Assembly (NCBI GenBank): GCA_964393895.1
Contig: CAYMWP010000199.1
Location: forward strand, 1-5,890
Reading direction: 5' to 3'
Source of the DNA: B4-G1 sp964393895
GTDB taxonomy: Bacteria; Chloroflexota; Anaerolineae; B4-G1
DNA: 5,890 nucleotides
Shown here: one piece after another, positions 1 through 5,876 of the stretch
Layout: every line of letters begins with the position of its first letter
Position numbering within the stretch: position 1 is the stretch's first letter
Notes under the pieces: generated by a model
The model's database searches: none
The model's input: the letters and a program-made list of their open reading frames with translations, nothing else
What the model was told of the DNA's origin: nothing
Program-made: the position numbers and the translations under genes

Positions 1-59
1 GTTTGCTATGAGAACCTCTTTTGTCAAGTCGCGTAGCAAGTTATGCGGCATTGCGTAAA

Positions 60-788
60 ATGACTATGGGCACAACATCATCAGCAAAGGCGAGATCAAG
101 CAAACCGGGCTGGCTGGCAGGCGTCATCCAGGCCGGCCCGATCGTGCTCGGCTACATCCCTATCGGGTTGACGTTCGGGGTCCTGGCGCAAAAGGCGGGC
201 ATCTCGACCCTCAACACGCTGCTGATGTCGCTGTTGGTGTACGCCGGGTCGTCACAACTGATCGCCGTTGGCCTGTTCGCGTCTGGGGCGCCGGCCCTGT
301 CGCTCATCCTGACGACGTTCGTGGTCAACGTGCGCCACGTCCTGCTGTCGGCGGCGCTTTCGCCGTACCTCAAGGGGTGGCGCAAGCGGGAGATCGCCGC
401 TTTTGCCTACGAGTTGACCGACGAAAGCTTTGCGGTCCACAGCGCGCGGTTCGCGTCCGGCGCGCCGAGCAAGGCAGAGGTCCTGGCGACCAACGCGACG
501 GCGCAGGTGGCGTGGATTTTCGGCACCTGGCTCGGCATCGTGGTGGGACAGTCCATCACCGACGTCAAGCCTTTAGCCCTGGACTACGTGCTGCCGGCGA
601 TGTTTATCGCGCTGCTGGTCTTGCAGATCAATGACCGCGTCCAGGTCGGCGTGGCCCTGGCGACGGGCGCGCTGTCGGTAGTCTTGCTGCTGACGGGCGT
701 GGGACAATGGAACGTGATCGTCGCCACATTGGTTGGCGCGACGGTGGGAGTGATATTTGAGACATGGACCAAACAGCCATCTTCCTAA
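60..788 (+). CDS. azlC: AzlC-family amino-acid exporter, large subunit
   Basis: Integral membrane protein of the AzlC/YgaZ family, the large subunit of two-part exporters that move branched-chain amino acids out of the cell (B. subtilis AzlCD, E. coli YgaZH). From ATG 60 it is 242 residues, close to the family's usual 230-255. Family motifs in order are GYIPIGLTFGVLA (about 31-43), YAGSSQ (61-66), NVRHVLLSAALSPY (90-103), LTDESFA (119-125) and LDYVLPAMFIALLV (174-187), set among several hydrophobic segments. A charged, Ser/Lys-rich N-terminus precedes the first membrane segment. The start is uncertain: TTG 21, ATG 60 and ATG 66 are in frame and none has a good Shine-Dalgarno. ATG 60 is chosen because it gives the usual length. 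The 3' end overlaps azlD by 25 bases, which suggests coupled translation of partner subunits. The family is sure; the substrate is not, and the aro genes next door make an aromatic amino acid conceivable. Confidence 0.87.
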   Translation: MTMGTTSSAKARSSKPGWLAGVIQAGPIVLGYIPIGLTFGVLAQKAGISTLNTLLMSLLVYAGSSQLIAVGLFASGAPALSLILTTFVVNVRHVLLSAALSPYLKGWRKREIAAFAYELTDESFAVHSARFASGAPSKAEVLATNATAQVAWIFGTWLGIVVGQSITDVKPLALDYVLPAMFIALLVLQINDRVQVGVALATGALSVVLLLTGVGQWNVIVATLVGATVGVIFETWTKQPSS

Positions 789-1093
789 CGATCCTGGGCA
801 TGATGTTGGTGACGTACATCCCGCGCCTTGTGCCCGTCTGGATGCTCTCGTCCAAGTCGCTGCCGCAGCCCGTCGTGGCCTGGCTGCGCTACGTGCCGGT
901 GGCCGTGCTCGCCGCGATGCTGTTTCCGGCGCTCGTCGTCCAGGACAACCAGGTTGATGTGGGTTTGAGCAATCTCTTTCTCCTGGCCGCCTTCCCGACC
1001 CTGCTGGTGGCGTGGAAGACAAAGAGCCTTTTTGGCTCAGTGATCGTGGGGGCGGTGGTGGTCGCGGTGGCGCGGTATGTGTTGGGGGTCTAG
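764..1093 (+). CDS. azlD: AzlD-family amino-acid exporter, small subunit
   Basis: Small membrane partner of AzlC (AzlD/YgaH family). It has 109 residues, the typical length, and about four hydrophobic segments: roughly 5-25, 40-60, 68-85 and 90-107. Visible family features are the TYIPRLVPVWML stretch at 17-28, an Arg-Pro motif at the end of the first membrane segment, and WLRYVPVAVLAAMLFP at 40-55. The ATG lies inside the end of azlC in another frame. A GGGAG at 746-750 is rather far upstream (13 bases), so initiation may depend on ribosomes finishing azlC. In known pairs both subunits are needed for export. The stop codon lies 21 bases before the aroC start, so co-transcription with the aro genes is likely but not shown. 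Confidence 0.88.
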   Translation: MDQTAIFLTILGMMLVTYIPRLVPVWMLSSKSLPQPVVAWLRYVPVAVLAAMLFPALVVQDNQVDVGLSNLFLLAAFPTLLVAWKTKSLFGSVIVGAVVVAVARYVLGV

Positions 1094-1105
1094 TTGTGTG
1101 CAGAT

Positions 1106-1113
1106 GAGGTGAT
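1106..1113 (+). promoter_or_regulatory. Extended Shine-Dalgarno of aroC
   Basis: GAGGTGAT matches eight consecutive bases of the extended anti-Shine-Dalgarno complement (TAAGGAGGTGATC). The GAGG core ends five bases before ATG 1115. This decides the aroC start at 1115 over the in-frame TTG at 1094 and GTG at 1109, the latter lying inside the motif itself. Confidence 0.8.
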
Positions 1114-1114
1114 A

Positions 1115-2257
1115 ATGCTACGTTTCCTAACCGCCGGCGAGTCCCACGGCCCCTGCCTGACCGCCATCGTCGAGGGATTGCCCTCGGGCCTCATAGTGGA
1201 CGTCGAGGCCATCAACCGCGACCTGGCCCGCCGGCAGGGCGGATATGGCCGTGGCGGGCGGATAAAGATCGAAAAGGACAAGGTGGAGGTCCTGGGCGGC
1301 GTCATTGAGGAACAGACGACAGGCGCGCCGGTGAGCGTGCGCATCGAGAACCGGGACTGGGCTAACTGGCGCGACCGTTGGGCCGCGGGCGACCTACCCA
1401 GTCTGAGCGTGCCCCGCCCCGGTCACGCCGACTATGCCGGGATGGTCAAGTACGGCCTGGACGACGCCCGTCCGGTGCTGGAGCGGGCCAGCGCGCGGGA
1501 GACGGCGGCGCGGATGGCCGTGGGGGCGCTGGCCAAGCTGCTGCTCGCCGCTTGCGAGGTCACCGTTGGCAGCTACGTGGTCGAGATCGGGGGCGTCGTC
1601 GCCACGGCGCCTGACCTGCCACCGGAGGAACTCTGGGCGCTGGCCGAGGCGAGCGACGTCCGCTGCCCTGACGAGGAGGCGGCGGCGCACATGCGGGAGG
1701 CCATTGACGCAGCGCGCAAAGCGGGCGATTCCCTCGGCGGCGTTTTCGTCGTCACCGCTACGGGTGCGCCGGTTGGGCTGGGGAGTCACGTCCAGTGGGA
1801 CCGGCGGCTCGACGCACGGCTGGCGGCGGCAGTGATGTCCATCCAGGCGATCAAGGGCGTCGAGATCGGTCCGGCGTTCGAGAACGCGCGGGAACCGGGG
1901 ACGCAGGTGCACGACGAGTTTGAGCGGGTCGGCGAGTCGGCGAGTCAGCGGGGCAAACTTGCGCGCACATCTAACCGGGCCGGGGGCATTGAAGGAGGAA
2001 TGAGCAATGGACAGCCCATCGTGGTGCGGGCGGCGATGAAACCCATTCCGACCACGCTCACGCCGCTGCGCTCGGTCGACCTGGCGACGGGCGAGCCGGC
2101 CGAGACCCGGTACCAGCGCTCCGACGTCTGCGCCGTGCCCGCGGCGTCGGTCGTGGGAGAAGCGATGGTCGCCTGGGTGTTGGCGGATACGCTGTTGGAA
2201 AAGTTCGGCGGCGATAATTTAATAGAGATACAAAAAAGAGTAAGGAGAGTTTTATGA
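1115..2257 (+). CDS. aroC: Chorismate synthase
   Basis: Converts 5-enolpyruvylshikimate-3-phosphate to chorismate, the seventh and last step of the shikimate pathway; the cytosolic enzyme requires reduced FMN. The product is 380 residues, within the family's 350-400. Conserved blocks are GESHGP at 8-13 with the active-site His11, RRQGGYGRGGR at 39-49, RPGHADYAG at 101-109 with the second conserved His104, an ERASARETAAR block at 123-133, NRAGGIEGGMSNGQ at 287-300, and RSDVCAVPAASVVGEAM at 335-351 followed by LADTLLEKFGGD. All are intact, so the enzyme should be active. No flavin-reductase domain is fused, so it is presumably monofunctional. The last codons are AT-richer than the rest and carry the ribosome-binding site of tyrS. 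Stop and next start overlap as ATGA, implying translational coupling with tyrS. Confidence 0.97.
   Translation: MLRFLTAGESHGPCLTAIVEGLPSGLIVDVEAINRDLARRQGGYGRGGRIKIEKDKVEVLGGVIEEQTTGAPVSVRIENRDWANWRDRWAAGDLPSLSVPRPGHADYAGMVKYGLDDARPVLERASARETAARMAVGALAKLLLAACEVTVGSYVVEIGGVVATAPDLPPEELWALAEASDVRCPDEEAAAHMREAIDAARKAGDSLGGVFVVTATGAPVGLGSHVQWDRRLDARLAAAVMSIQAIKGVEIGPAFENAREPGTQVHDEFERVGESASQRGKLARTSNRAGGIEGGMSNGQPIVVRAAMKPIPTTLTPLRSVDLATGEPAETRYQRSDVCAVPAASVVGEAMVAWVLADTLLEKFGGDNLIEIQKRVRRVL
2241..2247 (+). promoter_or_regulatory. Shine-Dalgarno of tyrS inside aroC
   Basis: TAAGGAG lies within the last codons of aroC and ends six bases before ATG 2254. It is a near-ideal ribosome-binding site and sits in an unusually AT-rich patch (about 2215-2255) for this GC-rich region. 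It fixes the tyrS start and could allow tyrS to be translated independently of, as well as coupled to, aroC. Confidence 0.8.
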
Positions 2258-3531
2258 ACAACGTATTCGACGAGTTTACGTGGCGTGGACTGGTATACGA
2301 TGCGACGGAAGGCGTCTCGGACGTGCTGGGCCGCGAAAAGGTCACCGTCTACATCGGTTTCGACCCGACTTCAGACAGCCTGCAGGTCGGCAACCTGCTG
2401 GTGCTGACGGGGCTGGCGCGGATGCAACGCTTCGGCCATACCCCCATCGCCCTGGCCGGTGGAGGGACGGGTATGATCGGCGATCCCAGTGGTAAAGCCC
2501 AGGAACGGCAACTGATGACCAAGGAACAGATCGAGGCCAACGTCGCGGCGATCAAAGAGCAGATGACCCATTTCCTCGATTTCGAGGTCAGGGGCAACCC
2601 TGCCCGCATCGAGAACAATGCCGACTGGTTGATGCCGCTGCGATTGGTAGACTTTTTGCGCGACGTGGGCAAGCATTTTACCGTCAACTATATGGTGGCC
2701 AAGGATTCGGTCAAATCGCGCCTGGGCCGGGAGGAGGGCATCTCGTACACCGAGTTCAGCTACATGTTGCTGCAATCCTACGACTTTTTGCACCTGTTCG
2801 ACCATCACAACTGCGTGATGCAGTCGGGCGGCAGCGACCAGTGGGGCAACATCACCGCCGGCGTCGAGCTGATCCGCCGGATGAGGGGCGAGCGCGCCTA
2901 CGGCCTGGTCTATCCGCTGGTCACGAACGCCGATGGGTCCAAGTTGGGCAAAACGGAGGCGGGCACCATCTGGCTCAGTCCAGAGCGCACATCGCCCTAC
3001 CGCTTTTACCAGTACTGGCTCAACCAGGACGACCGGGACGTGATCAACTATATCAAGTACTTTACGTGGTTGACCCAGCCGGAAATCGAGGAACTGGAGC
3101 AAAAATTACGCGAGCATCCAGAGCGGCGAGAGGCGCAACGCACGCTGGCGCAGATTTTGACGCGCACCGTTCACGGCGAGACCGAGCTGGACAAGGCGGA
3201 GCAGGCCGCGCGCGTGTTGTTCGGCGGCGAGATCGCCGGTCTGAGCGCCGAGGACATCCAGGACGTCTTTGCCGACGTCCCGTCGAGCGAGGTTCCCAAG
3301 AGCGAATTTGAGGGCGAGGGGCTGCCTCTGGTCAACTTGTTGGAAGCGGCAGGGGTAGCCACGTCGCGAGGGAACGCGCGCCGTTTGATCGAGGGCGGCG
3401 GCATCTATGTGAACAACGTCCGGGTCAGCGACGCGGCGCGCACCGTCTCGTTGGCAGAGAGCGTCGAGGGGCGGTTCCTGGTGCTGCGTAAGGGAAAGAA
3501 GAACTATCACCTGGTAAGAATTGCCCAGTAG
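2254..3531 (+). CDS. tyrS: Tyrosyl-tRNA synthetase
   Basis: Class I aminoacyl-tRNA synthetase that activates tyrosine with ATP and charges tRNA-Tyr in the cytosol. Its 425 residues match the E. coli type (about 424). The Rossmann-fold catalytic domain comes first, with GFDPTSDSL at 35-43, then GGGTGMIGDPSGK at 69-81. Tyrosine-site residues Tyr170, Gln174 and Asp177 are in place, followed by QSGGSDQWGN at 190-199 and the KMSKS-equivalent KLGKT at 230-234. An anticodon-binding helical region follows, then a C-terminal S4 RNA-binding domain (about 357-420) with the SRGNARRLIEGGGIYVN motif. The odd point is the HIGH signature, which reads QVGN (44-47), so both histidines are replaced. All other motifs are intact, so it is probably functional. 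A tyrosyl-tRNA synthetase within a shikimate cluster is notable, because it uses an end product of the pathway. Confidence 0.97.
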   Translation: MNNVFDEFTWRGLVYDATEGVSDVLGREKVTVYIGFDPTSDSLQVGNLLVLTGLARMQRFGHTPIALAGGGTGMIGDPSGKAQERQLMTKEQIEANVAAIKEQMTHFLDFEVRGNPARIENNADWLMPLRLVDFLRDVGKHFTVNYMVAKDSVKSRLGREEGISYTEFSYMLLQSYDFLHLFDHHNCVMQSGGSDQWGNITAGVELIRRMRGERAYGLVYPLVTNADGSKLGKTEAGTIWLSPERTSPYRFYQYWLNQDDRDVINYIKYFTWLTQPEIEELEQKLREHPERREAQRTLAQILTRTVHGETELDKAEQAARVLFGGEIAGLSAEDIQDVFADVPSSEVPKSEFEGEGLPLVNLLEAAGVATSRGNARRLIEGGGIYVNNVRVSDAARTVSLAESVEGRFLVLRKGKKNYHLVRIAQ

Positions 3532-3532
3532 G

Positions 3533-3550
3533 CGCGGATTCCATTCCGCG
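3533..3550 (+). repeat. Short hairpin just after tyrS stop
   Basis: CGCGGA (3533-3538) and TCCGCG (3545-3550) are perfect reverse complements around a six-base loop, beginning two bases after the tyrS stop codon. No T-run follows, so it is not a classic intrinsic terminator. It may protect the 3' end of the upstream message or pause polymerase. Six base pairs is short, so chance cannot be excluded in GC-rich DNA. Confidence 0.5.
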
Positions 3551-3554
3551 AGGG

Positions 3555-3588
3555 AGAAACCAGGTTTTTCGGAAAAAGCCTGGTTTCT
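3555..3588 (+). repeat. Strong palindromic hairpin between tyrS and aroKB
   Basis: AGAAACCAGG (3555-3564) and CCTGGTTTCT (3579-3588) are perfect 10-base reverse complements. Inside them TTTTT (3565-3569) pairs with AAAAA (3573-3577), leaving a three-base loop and a single bulged G at 3578, so the stem totals 15 pairs. It is AT-richer than the genes around it. It could be an attenuator or processing site between tyrS and aroKB, or a copy of a dispersed palindromic repeat. A simple rho-independent terminator is less likely, as no T-run follows the stem. Confidence 0.7.
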
Positions 3589-3610
3589 GGCTACAACGAT
3601 TAACCGATGA

Positions 3611-5194
3611 ATGAATGAAAAGCGCAACAACATCGTCATCACAGGCTTTATGGGCGCGGGCAAGACCGTTGTCGGGCAAAAAGTGGCGCGGCGGCTGGGC
3701 CGTCCGTTCGTGGATATGGACGTCGAGATCGAGAAACGAGCGGGCAAGCCTATTCCCCGCATCTTTGGCGAGGATGGAGAAGCTGTGTTCCGGCAGGTGG
3801 AGGCCGCGCTGTGCGACGAACTGAGCGCGCGGGATGGCCTGGTGATCGCCACCGGCGGCGGGGCGTTGGTGAACCCCGCCAATCGGGCGGTGATGATGAA
3901 AGGCGGCGCCGTCGTCTGTCTCAACGCCGCCTCGGACGAGATCCTGCGCCGGGTTAGCGGCAACTCGGACCGCCCGTTGCTCGACGTGGCCGATCCGCGC
4001 GCCGAGGTCGAGCGGTTGCTGGCGGCGCGGCGCGAGGCGTACGCCGCCATTCCCTGGCAGGTAGACACCACCGGCCTTTCGGTCGAGGAGGCAGCCGCGC
4101 GGGTCGTGGCGCTCGCCGACGTCGTCACCCTATCCGTCCGCTACCCCGGCGGCGAGTACCCCATCCACATCGGCGATGGACTGCTGGCGCGCGTGGGCGG
4201 GGCGCTGCGGGCGACGGGCGCGCCGGAGGGCGGTCGCGTGGCCGTCGTCTCCAACCCCGTCGTCGCGCCGCTCTACGGTATAAAGGTCGAGGATTCCCTG
4301 CGGTCGGCGGGCTTCCAGCCGTTTGCGTGTTCGATCCCCGACGGAGAGCAGCACAAGACGCTGGCCACCGTCGCCGCGCTCTATGACCGGTTCCTCGACG
4401 GCAACCTGGACCGCAGCGGCGCGGTGCTCTCGCTGGGCGGCGGCGTGACGGGCGACGTGGCGGGCTTTGCGGCGGCCTCCTTTATGCGGGGCGTCCGCTT
4501 TGCGCAGATACCCACGACGCTTCTGGCGATGGTGGACGCCAGCGTGGGGGCCAAGACCGGCGTTGACCTGCCCCAGGGCAAGAACCTGGTCGGCGCGTTC
4601 AAACAGCCCGCGATGGTGCTCATTGACCCTGCCGTGCTGGCGACGCTCGACGCCGCAGAGATCCGTTCTGGCTTGGCCGAGACGATCAAGCACGGCGTCA
4701 TCGGCGCGCCCGATCTCTTCGCTGAACTGGAAGCGAATCCTCGATCTCCAATCTCTACCGCCCAACTCGCCCGCGCGCTGCGGGTCAAGATTGACGTCGT
4801 CGAAGAGGATCCCTTCGAGCAGGGGCGCCGCGCCGTGCTCAACCTGGGGCACACTGTGGGGCACGCGCTGGAGCGTTTGAGCGGTTTCAGCCTGCGCCAC
4901 GGCGAGGCGGTGGGCATCGGGATGGCGGCTGCGGCGCGGATCGCTGTCGAGTCGGGGTGGGCGGAACCCGCGCTGGCCGACCGCATTGAGGCGGCGCTCG
5001 CGGCCTGGGAGCTGCCGGTGCGCTGCCCTCCCTTCGACGCCGACGAAATCTGGGCGGCGATGGCGCACGACAAGAAAAAGCGCGGGCGTGGATTGCGTTG
5101 GGTGCTGCCTCGCGCCATCGGCGAGGTGGAGATTACCGGGGATGTGCCACCGGGTGCGGTAAAGTCTGTGCTGCGGAAATTGGGAGCAAGATGA
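3611..5194 (+). CDS. aroKB: Bifunctional shikimate kinase / 3-dehydroquinate synthase
   Basis: A 527-residue fusion of two cytosolic shikimate-pathway enzymes. Residues about 1-170 are shikimate kinase, which phosphorylates shikimate with ATP (step 5): Walker A GFMGAGKT at 12-19, DMD with Asp35/Asp37, substrate Arg61, GGG at 82-84 and lid motif RPLL at 121-124. Residues about 172-527 are 3-dehydroquinate synthase, which makes 3-dehydroquinate from DAHP using NAD and a metal (step 2). It shows DGEQHKT at 244-250, GGGVTGDVAGFAA at 276-288, PTTLLAMVDASVGAKTGVD at 301-319, probable metal ligands Glu357, His414 and His430, and His418 in GHTVGH. Both active sites look complete, and the domains join with almost no linker. 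A similar AroKB fusion is known in Thermotoga. An in-frame TGA at 3608-3610 directly precedes ATG 3611, so no earlier start is possible. No Shine-Dalgarno is visible. The gene overlaps aroQ by ATGA. Confidence 0.96.
   Translation: MNEKRNNIVITGFMGAGKTVVGQKVARRLGRPFVDMDVEIEKRAGKPIPRIFGEDGEAVFRQVEAALCDELSARDGLVIATGGGALVNPANRAVMMKGGAVVCLNAASDEILRRVSGNSDRPLLDVADPRAEVERLLAARREAYAAIPWQVDTTGLSVEEAAARVVALADVVTLSVRYPGGEYPIHIGDGLLARVGGALRATGAPEGGRVAVVSNPVVAPLYGIKVEDSLRSAGFQPFACSIPDGEQHKTLATVAALYDRFLDGNLDRSGAVLSLGGGVTGDVAGFAAASFMRGVRFAQIPTTLLAMVDASVGAKTGVDLPQGKNLVGAFKQPAMVLIDPAVLATLDAAEIRSGLAETIKHGVIGAPDLFAELEANPRSPISTAQLARALRVKIDVVEEDPFEQGRRAVLNLGHTVGHALERLSGFSLRHGEAVGIGMAAAARIAVESGWAEPALADRIEAALAAWELPVRCPPFDADEIWAAMAHDKKKRGRGLRWVLPRAIGEVEITGDVPPGAVKSVLRKLGAR
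5182..5186 (+). promoter_or_regulatory. Shine-Dalgarno of aroQ inside aroKB
   Basis: GGGAG ends four bases before ATG 5191, within the last codons of aroKB. Together with the ATGA stop/start overlap it supports the 149-residue aroQ start over the earlier in-frame ATG at 5098, which would add 31 residues unlike any part of the type II dehydratase family. Confidence 0.65.
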
Positions 5195-5640
5195 AAAATC
5201 TCCAAATCCTGGTGCTTCATGGCCCCAACCTCAACCTGCTGGGGCGGCGAGAGCCTGAAACCTACGGCCACACGACATTGGACGAGATCAACGCGGCGTT
5301 GCGCGAGGCGGCGGCTGAACGCGGCGCGGAACTGCGCGTCGTCCAATCCAACCACGAGGGCGCGCTCGTTGATGCGCTGCACGAGGCGATGGACTGGGCC
5401 GACGGCGTGCTCATCAACCCCGGCGCGTACACCCACACCAGCGTCGCGCTGCGGGACGCCATCGCCGGGGTGGGCCTCCCGGCGGTGGAGGTGCACCTCT
5501 CGAACGTCCACGCCCGCGAGCCGTTCCGGCACAAGTCGCTCATCGCGCCGGTCTGCGTGGGGCAGATCAGCGGCTTTGGCCGGCGCAGTTATCTTTTGGG
5601 GTTGCGCGCGCTGCTGGATTACCTGGTGGATCGCGGGTAG
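5191..5640 (+). CDS. aroQ: Type II 3-dehydroquinate dehydratase
   Basis: Cytosolic enzyme that dehydrates 3-dehydroquinate to 3-dehydroshikimate (step 3); the type II family forms dodecamers. The 149 residues match the usual 145-150. The N-terminus has GPNLNLLGRREPETYG at 11-26 with Arg20 and catalytic Tyr25. QSNHEGALVD follows at 52-61, then INPGAYTHTSVALRDA at 75-90 with substrate-site Asn76, and EVHLSNVHAREPFRHKS at 100-116 with catalytic His102 and Arg113. The usual C-terminal GxGxxGY is here GFGRRSY (128-134), a mild change. Its substrate is the product of the AroB half of the preceding gene, and the ATGA overlap should keep the two proteins in step. It is the last gene of the cluster in this window. 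Confidence 0.97.
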   Translation: MKNLQILVLHGPNLNLLGRREPETYGHTTLDEINAALREAAAERGAELRVVQSNHEGALVDALHEAMDWADGVLINPGAYTHTSVALRDAIAGVGLPAVEVHLSNVHAREPFRHKSLIAPVCVGQISGFGRRSYLLGLRALLDYLVDRG

Positions 5641-5664
5641 GGAGTCAGAAGACGTCTGATCTCC
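5641..5664 (+). repeat. Imperfect hairpin directly after aroQ stop
   Basis: GGAG (5641-5644) pairs with CTCC (5661-5664) and CAGA (5646-5649) with TCTG (5655-5658), separated by a small internal loop. The palindrome AGACGTCT lies at 5650-5657. It begins one base after the aroQ stop, so it may cap the 3' end of the operon message. No T-run follows, so intrinsic termination is uncertain. Confidence 0.45.
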
Positions 5665-5715
5665 TGCGCATCGGGCGTATATAAAACTTGGGGGAGTCAC
5701 GTTTTCTGCTGCTAT

Positions 5716-5737
5716 GCCGATGATTGAAATCACCGGC
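5716..5737 (+). repeat. Hairpin in post-aroQ spacer
   Basis: GCCG (5716-5719) pairs with CGGC (5734-5737) and TGAT (5721-5724) with ATCA (5729-5732), with one A-C mismatch between them and the tetraloop TGAA. It is one of several consecutive hairpins in this gene-free stretch. Confidence 0.45.
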
Positions 5738-5738
5738 T

Positions 5739-5779
5739 AATGCCCCAAAGTGCGTTAAAACGCACTAAAAAGCGGCATT
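5739..5779 (+). repeat. Compound inverted repeat in post-aroQ spacer
   Basis: The core AGTGCGTT (5749-5756) and AACGCACT (5759-5766) are perfect reverse complements two bases apart; folded, this gives about six pairs and a TTAAAA loop. An outer pair, AATGCC (5739-5744) with GGCATT (5774-5779), encloses the core. The near-perfect core symmetry also fits a binding site for a dimeric DNA-binding protein. No T-run follows the stem. Confidence 0.6.
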
Positions 5780-5782
5780 CCA

Positions 5783-5799
5783 ACCTGTTTCCAACAGGT
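5783..5799 (+). repeat. Short perfect hairpin in post-aroQ spacer
   Basis: ACCTGTT (5783-5789) and AACAGGT (5793-5799) are perfect reverse complements around the loop TCC. It lies four bases after the compound inverted repeat and may belong to the same structured element. Confidence 0.55.
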
Positions 5800-5870
5800 G
5801 CGGTGTCCTAACAGTATTGAGCTTGTGCAAAATAGCAAGGGTGTGTATCTGAAATTGTGCATAGCTTGAG

Positions 5871-5876
5871 TTGACA
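5871..5876 (+). promoter_or_regulatory. Candidate -35 hexamer reading out of the window
   Basis: TTGACA is a perfect match to the sigma-70 -35 consensus, in an AT-richer stretch. The expected -10 would fall beyond the window end, so the promoter cannot be confirmed. If real, it would drive a + strand gene starting to the right, separate from the aro cluster. Confidence 0.35.

Noticed and set aside
2..58. Open frame running in from the left edge and ending in TAA at 56-58, possibly the tail of an upstream + strand gene
   Set aside because: Only 18 codons are visible, the stretch is AT-richer than the genes, and nothing recognisable is encoded. Too short to call.
21..59. Longer azlC start at TTG 21
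   Set aside because: It would add 13 residues of no family similarity, TTG is the rarer start codon, and no clear ribosome-binding site supports it. It cannot be fully excluded.
4733..4765. Short stretch of lower-GC codon use in the AroB half, suggestive of a small insertion
   Set aside because: The frame is kept and it lies in a variable surface region of the family; too short to tell from ordinary codon variation.
5678..5686. TATATAAAA as a -10 promoter element after aroQ
   Set aside because: No acceptable -35 hexamer lies at the right distance upstream; a single AT-rich patch is not enough.
4381..5733. A 450-codon open frame on the minus strand, and other long minus-strand frames at 3106-4128, 4130-5068 and 2371-3102
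   Set aside because: They lie antisense to aroKB, aroQ and tyrS, whose motifs are unmistakable. Long antisense frames are expected in GC-rich coding DNA, and their translations show no family motif.
5749..5771. Intrinsic terminator for the aro cluster
   Set aside because: The stem is followed by an A-run on the + strand, not a T-run, and on the minus strand the T-run comes before the stem, so it fits a terminator in neither direction.
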